9,214 nt of DNA from Phycisphaeraceae bacterium (GTDB lineage Bacteria; Planctomycetota; Phycisphaerae; Phycisphaerales; Phycisphaeraceae), in the NCBI GenBank assembly GCA_028281215.1, contig JANQKH010000386.1, forward strand, positions 1 through 9,214, in the 5' to 3' direction. The notes below the pieces were generated by a model. It saw only the letters and a list, made by a program, of their open reading frames with translations, was not told the origin of the DNA and made no database searches. The translations under genes and the position numbers were made by a program. This document shows positions 1 through 5,896 of this stretch, in pieces; position 1 is the stretch's first letter, and each line of letters begins with the position of its first letter.

Positions 1-208
1 CGTCGCCGACGACGGCAAGGGATTCGACGCCACGATCAAAGGCCCGGACGCCGGCTCGCGCAGCGGGTTCGGTCTGTTCAACATCGGCGAACGCATGGAC
101 TCGATCGGCGGACGGATTCTCATCGACACCGAGCCCGGCAACGGCTGCCGTATCACGCTGGAAACTCCCATCGCTTCCGATGGTCTGCAAAAGGAGCCAC
201 CCGCCTGA
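1..208 (+). CDS. Sensor histidine kinase, C-terminal end only (partial)
   Basis: This is the last 68 residues of a kinase whose 5' part lies outside the window, read in the frame beginning at base 2. The fragment opens with a DDGKGF stretch, the G1 box of the HATPase_c ATP-binding fold. A GFGLFNIGERMDSIGG segment follows, matching the G2 box and the R-E-R-x-x-x-x-G-G signature of NarX/LiaS-type kinases (HisKA_3 class), and then PGNGCRITLETP, the usual last strand. Such kinases autophosphorylate a histidine and pass the phosphate to a NarL/FixJ regulator. The stop codon overlaps the start of exactly such a regulator (ATGA, one shared base), so the two are almost certainly translationally coupled cognate partners. 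The sensor input domain cannot be seen. Confidence 0.88.
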   Translation, partial: VADDGKGFDATIKGPDAGSRSGFGLFNIGERMDSIGGRILIDTEPGNGCRITLETPIASDGLQKEPPA

Positions 209-864
209 TGCCTTTGAAGACCACCATTGTGATGGCGGACGATCATCTGCTGGTGCGCGACGGCATGGCGACCCTGCTCGAACAGCAGGACGACATGGAA
301 GTGGTTGCACTCGCCGGCAACGGGCGCGAAGCGGTCGAACTGGTCAACAAGCATCGCCCGCGCGTGCTGGTGACCGACATCGGCATGGCGGACCTCAACG
401 GCACCGAAGCCGTACGGCAGATTCTCGCCGATGCGCCGATGACCAAGGTGGTCGCGGTCTCGATGCATGCCGATCGTCAATACGTCAGCGCGATGCTGCT
501 TGCCGGGGCGTCGGCATACCTGCTCAAGGAAAACGCCGTGGCGGAACTGGTCCACGCCATTCGCGCCGTGATGAACGATGATTACTTTTTCAGCCCGAAG
601 ATTCTGACACTGGTAATCCGCGAGTACCTTCACCTGGCGGGGCAGGCCGACGCCGGGCAGGCGATCCCGCTGACCGCGAAGGAGCGTGAAGTCTTGCAAC
701 TGCTCGCCGAGGGACGGTCGACCAGAGAAATCGCCGAGCAGTTGTTCGTCAGTGTTAAAACCGTCGATACCCATCGCCAGCACATCATGACCAAGCTGGA
801 CATGCACAGCATTGCGGATCTGACCAAATACGCCATTCGCCAGGGCTTGACCGCGATGGAGTAA
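208..864 (+). CDS. NarL/FixJ-family response regulator (first paralogue)
   Basis: This 218-residue DNA-binding response regulator has normal length for the family. The receiver domain (about 5-122) has the acidic pair D11-D12, phospho-acceptor D57, S85 in the Thr/Ser switch position and K107. A LuxR-type helix-turn-helix (about 153-215) includes LTAKEREVLQLLAEG and a recognition region VSVKTVDTHRQHIM. The start is set by the ATGA overlap with the kinase gene, with AAGGAG at 191-196 in front. An oddity is the motif after D57: it reads DIGMAD, so the usual proline of the D-x-x-M-P loop is alanine. It is clearly paralogous to the regulator at 1389-2039, roughly half identical by eye and nearly the same in the HTH. 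The target genes are unknown. Confidence 0.95.
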   Translation: MPLKTTIVMADDHLLVRDGMATLLEQQDDMEVVALAGNGREAVELVNKHRPRVLVTDIGMADLNGTEAVRQILADAPMTKVVAVSMHADRQYVSAMLLAGASAYLLKENAVAELVHAIRAVMNDDYFFSPKILTLVIREYLHLAGQADAGQAIPLTAKEREVLQLLAEGRSTREIAEQLFVSVKTVDTHRQHIMTKLDMHSIADLTKYAIRQGLTAME

Positions 865-883
865 TATCGGTCGGGTCCATTCT

Positions 884-955
884 GTTTAGCGGGCGATCGC
901 AGACCGCCGCTTCGCCCAATGTCTGCCACACGCGATTTGCGATTGCGCTGGAAAC
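884..955. repeat. REP-like palindrome pair (family A), inverted
   Basis: A plus-oriented unit (884 to about 914) beginning GTTTAGCGGGCGATCGCAGA is followed after about 12 nt by a degenerate copy in the opposite orientation (927-955, whose complement begins GTTTCCAGCGCAATCGCA). Each unit can fold as a small hairpin around a 5-nt loop, and the two together make a BIME-like inverted pair. The pair begins 19 nt after the stop of the first response regulator. It has no T-tract, so it is not itself an intrinsic terminator; one follows at 1046. In the 309-nt gap 865-1173 I otherwise see only that terminator and a probable promoter. Confidence 0.7.
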
Positions 956-1045
956 GCCGTGTCAGGAAACCCGCACCCCAACTTCGGTAATACCCTCGAT
1001 CGTTTCGCCACACCCGCGGCGCTACTGTATGCATGCCCCCGGTAG

Positions 1046-1089
1046 AGTGGCGAGTCCGTACGATTCTGTGCGGCTCGCCGCTTTTTTTT
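1046..1089 (+). terminator. Intrinsic terminator of the kinase/regulator operon
   Basis: The stem AGTGGCGAG (1046-1054) pairs with CTCGCCGCT (1074-1082), with one T.G wobble. It continues past a bulged T as CCG/CGG (1056-1058 with 1071-1073) around a 12-nt loop. A run of eight T (1082-1089) follows directly. This is a textbook rho-independent terminator on the plus strand, about 180 nt after the regulator stop codon, so the transcript would carry the REP-like pair in its 3' UTR. Confidence 0.8.
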
Positions 1090-1117
1090 GCTCGAACCGG
1101 TGTCAGGGAATTACAAT
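1088..1117 (+). promoter_or_regulatory. Probable sigma70-type promoter for lipoprotein and second regulator
   Basis: TTGCTC (1088-1093) lies 18 nt upstream of TACAAT (1112-1117), which matches the -10 consensus at five of six positions. It begins immediately after the upstream terminator and would start transcription near 1124, about 50 nt before the lipoprotein start codon. Position and context support it; the -35 match is only partial. Confidence 0.45.
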
Positions 1118-1173
1118 CCACGCGTCAGTGACTTCCTGATAGGGACCGCCTTTCTCGGAGGTATGTTGGAGTC

Positions 1174-1359
1174 ATGAAACACGCAATTCCTGCACTGTTG
1201 ATGATGCTGTCCCTGATGCTCGCCGGTTGCCAGTCACAGCGGGCGCCGTTGCCGACGGTCAAGCCAAGCTATTCATACATCGAGCCCGAACGCAACGTAT
1301 CATCCTCGCCCAAGGCCACCGTCGCGCATTTGAACGCCGACTCTGACACAACCCACTGA
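1174..1359 (+). CDS. Small putative lipoprotein
   Basis: This 61-residue protein has a short basic N-terminus (MKH), a hydrophobic segment (residues 4-17) and a lipobox LAGC with the lipidated cysteine at position 19, so it is probably exported and anchored by signal peptidase II processing. The mature part, about 43 residues, is polar, rich in Ser and Pro, and shows no domain I recognise. GGAGG at 1157-1161 lies 12 nt before the ATG and a second GGAG (1168-1171) is only 2 nt away, so ribosome-binding spacing is not ideal. The second response regulator starts 29 nt downstream with no terminator between, which suggests a two-gene operon. A small envelope lipoprotein with an orphan regulator could serve as an accessory or stress sensor, but that is only a guess. 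Confidence 0.72.
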   Translation: MKHAIPALLMMLSLMLAGCQSQRAPLPTVKPSYSYIEPERNVSSSPKATVAHLNADSDTTH

Positions 1360-1388
1360 GCCATCCATTCAGCCAAGGCGGCCCATTC

Positions 1389-2039
1389 ATGCCAATTCGT
1401 ATCGTCCTTGCCGATGACCACAAGATTGTTCGTGATTCGCTGCGCGTGCTGTTGGAACACGACGGACGATACGAAATCGCCGGCGAAGCATCCAACGGCC
1501 GCGAAGCCGTCGAAGTCGTCGAACAGAACGAACCCGACATTGTCATCATGGACGTCGGGATGCCGGAACTCAACGGCATCGACGCGACGCGGATCATCTG
1601 CAAAGGCGACAGCGGCGCAAAGGTCGTCGCGCTGTCGATGCACAGCGACAACCGTTTCGTCCAGCAGATGCTCGAAGCCGGTGCGTCGGCGTACCTGCTC
1701 AAGGACGCCGTCTTCCACGATCTCAAACAGGCAATCGAACAGGCAATGCGCGGCAAGGTGTACGTCACCCAAAGCGCCAACCTTTCGAGCAAATCACGCA
1801 TCAAACCACGAACCAGCGACGAAGCGGCGGACTCCATCGCCCTGCTGGCGCCGCGCGAGCGCGAGGTGCTGCAACTGATCGCCGAAGGCCGCACCACCAA
1901 GGAAATCGCCGCGGAACTCGACGTCAGCCCCAAAACCATCGAGACCCATCGCCAACGCATCATGGAAAAGCTGAACATCCGCAGCGTCGCGGGATTAACC
2001 AAGTACGCCCTGCGACAGGGGTTGACGGCGCTGGAGTAG
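1389..2039 (+). CDS. NarL/FixJ-family response regulator (second paralogue, orphan)
   Basis: This 216-residue regulator has the same architecture as the one at 208-864. The receiver has acidic residues D9-D10, phospho-acceptor D55 in MDVGMPELNG, S83 and K105. The linker (about 128-150) is Ser/Lys/Arg-rich. The LuxR HTH (about 153-213) includes LLAPREREVLQLIAEG and VSPKTIETHRQRIM. All phosphorylation residues are canonical, including the M-P motif that the first paralogue lacks. No kinase gene adjoins it, so it is an orphan here; it may share the kinase ending at 208 or use another. The HTH is nearly the same as in the first paralogue, so overlapping DNA targets are plausible. AAGG at 1374-1377 supports the ATG. 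It ends with TAG at the place where the paralogue ends with TAA, which shows that TAG is a real stop in this genome. Confidence 0.95.
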   Translation: MPIRIVLADDHKIVRDSLRVLLEHDGRYEIAGEASNGREAVEVVEQNEPDIVIMDVGMPELNGIDATRIICKGDSGAKVVALSMHSDNRFVQQMLEAGASAYLLKDAVFHDLKQAIEQAMRGKVYVTQSANLSSKSRIKPRTSDEAADSIALLAPREREVLQLIAEGRTTKEIAAELDVSPKTIETHRQRIMEKLNIRSVAGLTKYALRQGLTALE

Positions 2040-2047
2040 AACCAACC

Positions 2048-2151
2048 GTTCAGTGGGCGATTGCAGATCGCCGGTTGAGTAACTTCGTTAACTTCGACAA
2101 CACCGCCACCATCAAGCAATTTAACCGGCGATCTGCAATCGCCCGCTAAAC
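2048..2151. repeat. REP-like palindrome pair (family A), best-conserved copies
   Basis: A plus unit at 2048-2078 and a minus unit at 2121-2151 match over 31 nt with only about three mismatches, separated by 42 nt, so the region can form a long hairpin. Each unit is also palindromic by itself: GGCGAT, a 5-nt loop TGCAG, then ATCGCC, extended by partly matching flanks. The pair starts 8 nt after the stop codon of the second response regulator. No T-tract follows, so any effect on transcript ends would be through RNA structure rather than intrinsic termination. Confidence 0.82.
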
Positions 2152-2207
2152 ATTGCACCACTTCTCGAATCTCACTTCCGTTTATCAACGTTCCCACTCT
2201 TCGCTTT

Positions 2208-2236
2208 TTGCCGCAAATCGTGCATCCTGTTAAGTT
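2208..2236 (+). promoter_or_regulatory. Possible promoter upstream of the first dehydrogenase
   Basis: TTGCCG (2208-2213) and TAAGTT (2231-2236) are separated by 17 nt. The -35 part matches the consensus at four of six positions, the -10 part at three. It lies in the only gap between the REP-like pair and the gene, so a promoter is expected nearby, but this exact assignment is weak. Confidence 0.28.
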
Positions 2237-2312
2237 ATGCCCCCTGTCGCAGGTGGCCTTGTTGCGCGGCAGATCGAAATTCAATCACACAAATCCGGGT
2301 CAGGAGGCACGC

Positions 2313-3500
2313 ATGTCAACCCATTTGAACGTCGCATTGATCGGCACCCGATTCATGGGCCGCGCCCACTCCAACGCGTGGTTGTCGGCGCCCCGTTTTT
2401 TCGACTTGCCGTTGAACCCCGCCATGCACACCCTCGTCGCCCGCGATGCGGAAAACACCAAAGCCTTTGGTGACCGCTGGGGCTGGGCGAACATCTCCAC
2501 CGATGCAAACGCCACCATCACCAGTGATGAAATCGACCTGGTTGACGTGACAACACCAAACAACGCGCACAAGGATTTGTCGATCGCCGCGTTGGAAGCC
2601 GGCAAGCACGTCGCATGCGAAAAACCACTCGCCGCTACAATCGACGACGCGCGCGAGATGCTCAAAGCCGCCGAAGCCGCCAGCGGCCAAACATTCGTCT
2701 GGTACAACTACCGCCGCTGCCCGGCCGTGGCACTGGCGCACCAATTGTGCAAGGCTGGTCGCCTCGGGCGCATTTATCAAATCCGAGGCTGCTACCTGCA
2801 AGACTGGGCCGGCCCCGACACGCCGCTCATGTGGCGCTTCCAGGGCGACGTTGCCGGCTCCGGATCGCTCGGCGACTTGTGCGCCCACACCATCGACACC
2901 GCCCGCTTCATCACCGGCGATGAAGTGACCGAAGTGACCGGCGGCATCCTCGAAACGGTCATCAAAGAACGCAAAATCCTCGAAGGCGCAGGCGGCGACA
3001 TCTCCGGCCACGGCGCCGCCACCGCCGCCAAAACCGGTCCGTCCACCGTCGACGATATCTGCCTCTTCCTCGCCCGTATGGAATCCGGCGCGCTGGCCAC
3101 CTTCGAAGCCACACGCCTGTCCACCGGTTACAAGAACGCCAACCGCCTGGAAATCCACGGCGACAAGGGCGCGGTGCGATTCAACTTTGAACGCATGAAC
3201 GAACTCGACTTCTACGACGCCACCGCCGACGCCGCCGTACAAGGCTGGTCCACCATCAACGTCACCAGCGGCAACAGCGGCCACCCCTACGCCGGCAACT
3301 ACTGGCCCGATGCGCACATTCTCGGCTACGAACACAGCTTCGTGAACGAGGCCGCCGACATCTGCATGGCGCTGGGCGGCCAGGATCCGGTCGTGCCGCT
3401 GCCGGACTTTGCGGACGCCTTCAAAGTGCAGCGCGTGCTGGAAGCAGTGACACAAAGCGCCAACAACGGTTGCGCCGTGCCGATGAGTCAGATCGCCTGA
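2313..3500 (+). CDS. Gfo/Idh/MocA-family oxidoreductase
   Basis: This 395-residue predicted NAD(P)-dependent dehydrogenase probably acts on a sugar, inositol or related polyol; the substrate cannot be read from sequence. The N-terminal Rossmann fold has the loop GTRFMGRAH (11-19) and the family motif CEKPLA (EKP at 103-105, whose lysine is the catalytic-site residue). The C-terminal alpha/beta domain contains GDLCAHTID, with H192 and D195 in the usual substrate/catalytic positions. The second glycine of the dinucleotide loop is arginine; related proteins as I remember them also carry a basic residue there, so I do not read this as damage. The start at 2313 is preferred over an ATG at 2208 in the same frame because AGGAGG (2302-2307) sits 5 nt before it and family homology begins there. 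No signal peptide is visible, so it is probably cytoplasmic. Confidence 0.92.
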   Translation: MSTHLNVALIGTRFMGRAHSNAWLSAPRFFDLPLNPAMHTLVARDAENTKAFGDRWGWANISTDANATITSDEIDLVDVTTPNNAHKDLSIAALEAGKHVACEKPLAATIDDAREMLKAAEAASGQTFVWYNYRRCPAVALAHQLCKAGRLGRIYQIRGCYLQDWAGPDTPLMWRFQGDVAGSGSLGDLCAHTIDTARFITGDEVTEVTGGILETVIKERKILEGAGGDISGHGAATAAKTGPSTVDDICLFLARMESGALATFEATRLSTGYKNANRLEIHGDKGAVRFNFERMNELDFYDATADAAVQGWSTINVTSGNSGHPYAGNYWPDAHILGYEHSFVNEAADICMALGGQDPVVPLPDFADAFKVQRVLEAVTQSANNGCAVPMSQIA

Positions 3501-3501
3501 T

Positions 3502-3977
3502 TTCCTCTTAGGAAGGCAGTAATGCAGGAAGAAAGAGATTCAGAACTGGGGCTGAATGATGGCGCTCGAATATGCTGAGCTAACGGAACGGATCATTGGC
3601 GCAGCGATTGAAGTGCATCGGCGACTTGGCCCCGGATTCATCGAGTCAATCTATGAAGCGGCGCTTGTCATTGAGCTACGAAAATGAGGCATGAAGGTTG
3701 AATGCCAGAAGCCGTTGCCGATCTTGTATGACGGAATGGAAGTTGGACAACATCGCCTTGACCTCCTTGTCGAAGAAACCATTATTGTTGAATTGAAAGC
3801 CACCAAAGACCTTGAAGATGTCCATTTCGCCATCGTGCGGAGTTAACTTAATGCCGCCAAACTCGATCACGGCCTCATTCTGAATTTTTCAAAACACCCA
3901 ATACAGATCAAGCGAGTCTTAGCACACCCAAAATCACAGTAAAAACAATTCCTGCCTTCCTGCATTCCTAAGAGGAA
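3502..3977. mobile_element. 476-bp cassette with 29-bp terminal inverted repeats carrying a GxxExxY gene
   Basis: The left end (3502-3530) and the right end (3949-3977) are inverted copies matching at 26 of 29 positions without gaps; the outermost 13 bases read TTCCTCTTAGGAA on the left and TTCCTAAGAGGAA on the right. Between them is one broken GxxExxY gene and nothing else. No transposase is encoded, so if mobile it would need help in trans. The element starts one base after the stop codon of the first dehydrogenase and ends 43 nt before the second. No clear target-site duplication is visible. A third copy of the end sequence lies alone at 6444-6477. Confidence 0.6.
3559..3942 (+). pseudogene. 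GxxExxY family protein (PD-(D/E)XK nuclease-like), two nonsense codons
   Basis: Read straight through, the frame gives 127 codons, the usual size of GxxExxY proteins (PF13366-type). The N-terminal part has LTERIIGAAIEVHRRLGPG and the name-giving GFIESIY. The later part keeps RLDLLV and IIVELKA, the D...ExK pattern of the PD-(D/E)XK fold. The frame is intact but interrupted by TGA at 3685-3687 (codon 43, between RK and GMKVE, where arginine is usual) and TAA at 3844-3846 (codon 96, where tyrosine is usual). Each is one substitution away from the expected codon, which suggests recent inactivation, unless they are sequence errors. An ATG three bases upstream (3556) could also be the start. The biochemical role of the family is not established. 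Confidence 0.82.
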
Positions 3978-4020
3978 TCCAAGAGGAATACAGCGAGGCC
4001 GATAGAAAGGAAACTCTCCC

Positions 4021-5058
4021 ATGCCCAAAGTGAGATACGGAATCATCGGTTGCGGCGCGATCGGCCAGCGGCGGCACATCCCCGAATGCGCAGACAACCC
4101 CAAGTCCGTCGTGGCGGCGCTCTGCGATCCCAACGAAGCCCGCGTCAACGAACTGGCCGACCAGTACGGCGCCAAGGCGTACACCGATCACAAACAGTTG
4201 ATCAAGGATCCGGACATTGATGCCGTAGTCGTGTGCGGCCCGAACTTCGTGCACGCGCCGCAATCCATTGACGCGCTCAGAGCCGGCAAACACGTGCTCT
4301 GCGAAAAGCCGATGGCAACCACCCGCGCCGATGCCAAGAAGATGATGGAAGCCGCGAAGAAGGCGCGCAAGTACCTGATGATCGGCCTGAACCAACGCCT
4401 CATGCCGCCCCACGTCAAAGCGAAACAAATCCTCAAGAGCAAAGCGATCGGTAAGATTCTCGCCTTCCGCACCGCGTTCAAACACCCCGGTCCCGACGGC
4501 TGGTCCGTCGACGGCGCCAAGAGTTGGTTCTTCGATGCCAGCGCCGCCTTCATGGGCGCGACCGGCGACCTCGGCGTGCACAAAGCTGACCTCATGCGCT
4601 GGCTGCTCGGCGAAGAATTCACCGACGTCGGCGGATTCATCACCACCCGCGACAAAAAAGACAAGAAAGGCAAACTCCTGCCGCTCGATGACAACGCCTA
4701 CCTCACGATGCAAACCAAGTCCGGCGTCGTCGGCTCCATGATCGTCAGTTGGACCAACTACGGCTCCGAAGAAAACTACACGATCATCTACGGCTCCAAG
4801 GGCGTGCTCCGCATGGGCGACGATCCCGACTGGGGCGTCATCGTTGAATACGCCGACGGCAACATGGAAAAACACAAAGTCGGTGAAATCGCGACCAACG
4901 AAAAACAAGTCGCGTCCGGCATCATCGACAGCTTCACCGACTCCATCCTGAAGAAGAAGGCGCCCGAGATCGACGGCTTCGAAGGTTATCAGTCACTCAA
5001 CGTCATCCTCACCGCAATGGATGCGGCGAAGAAGAACACAATGCTGAAGATCAAGTAA
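4021..5058 (+). CDS. Gfo/Idh/MocA-family oxidoreductase
   Basis: This 345-residue protein is a second predicted NAD(P)-dependent dehydrogenase, of normal length for the family. The N-terminal Rossmann domain has the canonical GCGAIG (10-15), CDPN at the end of the second strand, and CEKPMA (EKP at 95-97). The C-terminal domain has GDLGVHKADLMRWLLG, with D183, H187 and D190 in the expected catalytic/substrate positions. It is lysine-rich, unlike the first dehydrogenase, and not a close paralogue of it. AAGG at 4007-4010 lies 10 nt before the ATG. It may once have been cotranscribed with the dehydrogenase ending at 3500, since the gap outside the inserted cassette is only about 44 nt. No signal peptide is visible. 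Myo-inositol, glucose-fructose or other sugar substrates are all possible. Confidence 0.93.
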   Translation: MPKVRYGIIGCGAIGQRRHIPECADNPKSVVAALCDPNEARVNELADQYGAKAYTDHKQLIKDPDIDAVVVCGPNFVHAPQSIDALRAGKHVLCEKPMATTRADAKKMMEAAKKARKYLMIGLNQRLMPPHVKAKQILKSKAIGKILAFRTAFKHPGPDGWSVDGAKSWFFDASAAFMGATGDLGVHKADLMRWLLGEEFTDVGGFITTRDKKDKKGKLLPLDDNAYLTMQTKSGVVGSMIVSWTNYGSEENYTIIYGSKGVLRMGDDPDWGVIVEYADGNMEKHKVGEIATNEKQVASGIIDSFTDSILKKKAPEIDGFEGYQSLNVILTAMDAAKKNTMLKIK

Positions 5059-5087
5059 GTGTGACGCACGAGAATGCAATCACACCC

Positions 5088-5120
5088 GTTTAGCGGGCGA
5101 TCATAGATCGCTACTCTTAA
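5088..5120 (+). repeat. REP-like palindrome (family A), single copy
   Basis: It begins GTTTAGCGGGCGAT, identical to the best copies over 14 nt, then has loop CATAG and ATCGC, with a diverged right arm ending CTTAA. It starts 29 nt after the stop codon of the second dehydrogenase and lies 23 nt upstream of the intrinsic terminator, so it is in the 3' UTR. Confidence 0.72.
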
Positions 5121-5143
5121 CGTCCAATAAAAACTACGCTCCC

Positions 5144-5175
5144 AAACCCGCGAACCCCTTCGCGGGTTTTTCTTT
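5144..5175 (+). terminator. Intrinsic terminator of the second dehydrogenase
   Basis: A perfect 11-bp stem, AAACCCGCGAA (5144-5154) with TTCGCGGGTTT (5159-5169), has a CCCC loop and is followed by a T-rich tail (5167-5175, one C). It is 86 nt downstream of the dehydrogenase stop codon and upstream of the next gene on the same strand. Confidence 0.88.
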
Positions 5176-5204
5176 GAACACGTTTGCGTCCGCCTTCGTT
5201 ATAT
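5174..5204 (+). promoter_or_regulatory. Possible promoter of the small membrane protein
   Basis: TTGAAC (5174-5179) and TTATAT (5199-5204) are separated by 19 nt, longer than ideal, directly behind the preceding terminator and about 50 nt before the start codon. The position fits; the match is modest. Confidence 0.3.
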
Positions 5205-5253
5205 GTTCCAGTAAGTGAACAGGGATCATCTGATCAAACGAGCGGAGGCAGTC

Positions 5254-5430
5254 ATGAAATCTTTTGCAATCATCGCGTGCTGGGCGATCGCCGCCGGCGT
5301 CATTCTTTACGCCGCGATCAACCCGCATAACGGCATCGTCTGGCAAAGCCCGATGTCCGCACTGGGTGTCGTCCTCATCGGCGCCGGCCTGTGCAAACAC
5401 GCGTACGACAAGCAAAAACAGCCGAACTGA
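5254..5430 (+). CDS. Small two-helix membrane protein
   Basis: This 58-residue hydrophobic protein has two predicted transmembrane segments, about residues 4-22 (FAIIACWAIAAGVILYAAI) and 32-49 (PMSALGVVLIGAGLCKHA). A short polar link, NPHNGIVWQS, joins them, and the basic tail YDKQKQPN would lie in the cytoplasm, giving a hairpin with both ends inside. I do not recognise the family. The start at 5254 is chosen because GGAGG (5244-5248) is 5 nt upstream; an in-frame ATG at 5215 has no ribosome site and would add a charged extension. It is monocistronic, between a terminator at 5144 and one at 5568. Its 3' UTR contains a strong inverted repeat (5446-5527). Function unknown. Confidence 0.72.
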   Translation: MKSFAIIACWAIAAGVILYAAINPHNGIVWQSPMSALGVVLIGAGLCKHAYDKQKQPN

Positions 5431-5445
5431 ACAGATCAATTCCGT

Positions 5446-5527
5446 GTGCCATGGCTGGCTCGCCCAGCCGTGCGAAACACGAATCGCGAACAACGAACTT
5501 CACGGCTGGGCAAGCCAGCCATGGCAC
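5446..5527. repeat. REP-like palindrome pair (family B)
   Basis: Two 27-nt arms, 5446-5472 and 5501-5527, are inverted copies with a single mismatch, separated by 28 nt. Each arm begins or ends with GTGCCATGGCTGG or its complement. Each is also a hairpin alone: CATGGCTGG, loop CTCGC, then CCAGCCGTG. Sequence is unrelated to family A but the layout (small hairpin with a 5-nt loop, paired in inverted orientation, just after a stop codon) is the same. It begins 15 nt after the stop of the small membrane protein. Confidence 0.78.
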
Positions 5528-5567
5528 GCTGAGATTCAGCATGCCAACAACAAACCTTGGTCGGAAG

Positions 5568-5602
5568 ACCGGCGAACACAAACGCTGTTCGCCGGTTTTT
5601 TA
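5568..5602 (+). terminator. Intrinsic terminator after the small membrane protein
   Basis: The 11-bp stem ACCGGCGAACA (5568-5578) and TGTTCGCCGGT (5586-5596) encloses a 7-nt loop and is followed by a run of T (5596-5601). The T-run is on the plus strand, so it serves the membrane protein gene. The same hairpin also lies at the 3' end of the convergent minus-strand gene, but that strand lacks a T-tract, so it would be weaker in that direction. Confidence 0.85.
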
Positions 5603-5839
5603 TTGTTCTTCTCTGGAAACAAAAAAGGTTTCGCGCCCAGGAAACCCCCATAACGAATGCCCGTTCGAAAGTTTGATTGATACACCGTAGTCATTGTCGC
5701 CTTTGACCGGAGATGGTTTTTCAGGATCGTAAACGAATTCAACTATGCCTTCTTGCTGCCGTCGAAGAAAACGCTTGACGATAACCTTGTCACCGACTTT
5801 GACCAATTCACCGGTGATATATCGAATCGCTTCCATCAT
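5600..5839 (-). CDS. Small conserved-looking hypothetical protein
   Basis: This 79-residue protein is on the minus strand. I do not recognise the family. The C-terminal part looks like real protein: VKVGDKVIVKRFLRRQQEGI resembles the start of a small beta-barrel (SH3- or KOW-like), and it continues with DYGVSIKLSNGHSLWGFPG. The open frame runs on upstream into the next gene, but that part has the composition of a shadow frame. The ATG at 5839 (an ATG pair) is taken as start. A TTG at 5875 would add 12 residues (LTQRVWLPSEQY) and cannot be excluded. No clear ribosome site precedes either. It is divergent from the cyclotransferase-like gene, with only 57 nt between the starts, and its stop overlaps the end of a terminator. 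No transmembrane segment is visible. Confidence 0.6.
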   Translation of the reverse strand: MMEAIRYITGELVKVGDKVIVKRFLRRQQEGIVEFVYDPEKPSPVKGDNDYGVSIKLSNGHSLWGFPGRETFFVSREEQ

Positions 5840-5865
5840 GTATTGCTCGCTCGGTAGCCAAACGC

Positions 5866-5890
5866 GTTGAGTCAACAAGCCTTTTATACT
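5866..5890. promoter_or_regulatory. Overlapping divergent -10 elements with an 11-bp palindrome
   Basis: On the plus strand TATACT (5885-5890) lies 6 nt before the ATG at 5897, so transcription should start at or very near the start codon. On the minus strand TATAAA (complement of 5883-5888) overlaps it and faces the small gene ending at 5600. GTTGAGTCAAC (5866-5876), a perfect palindrome around its central base, sits next to both and could be an operator. No convincing -35 box is seen for either direction. Confidence 0.42.
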
Positions 5891-5896
5891 ACCCAC

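Noticed and set aside
892..900. GCGATCGC as a cyanobacterial HIP1-type octamer
   Set aside because: The octamer is just one variant of the family A repeat core and also occurs once in a coding region (5284); the other units do not contain it, and the gene content is not cyanobacterial.
1259..2284. Long minus-strand frame (341 aa) opposite the second response regulator
   Set aside because: It is the mirror of a clear regulator gene, rich in Ser/Arg/Met, matches no family, and runs through the REP-like pair. It is a GC-driven shadow frame.
2343..2370. Arginine in place of the second glycine of the dinucleotide-binding loop (GTRFMG) as a damaging mutation
   Set aside because: I recall related dehydrogenases with a basic residue at this position (GYKFMG-like), and the rest of the gene is intact, so this is more likely a clade feature.
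2316..3455. Minus-strand frame of 379 aa opposite the first dehydrogenase
   Set aside because: Composition is dominated by Gly, Val, Ala, Phe and His with no motif, and the opposite strand encodes an unmistakable Gfo/Idh/MocA protein.
3970..3990. Tandem AAGAGGAAT at the right cassette edge as a target-site duplication
   Set aside because: Both copies are on the right side; the left edge has no matching direct repeat outside the terminal inverted repeat.
5391..5690. Small frames encoding HGW..QPW-type peptides on both strands
   Set aside because: They are translations of the family B inverted repeat and of a terminator, without ribosome sites.
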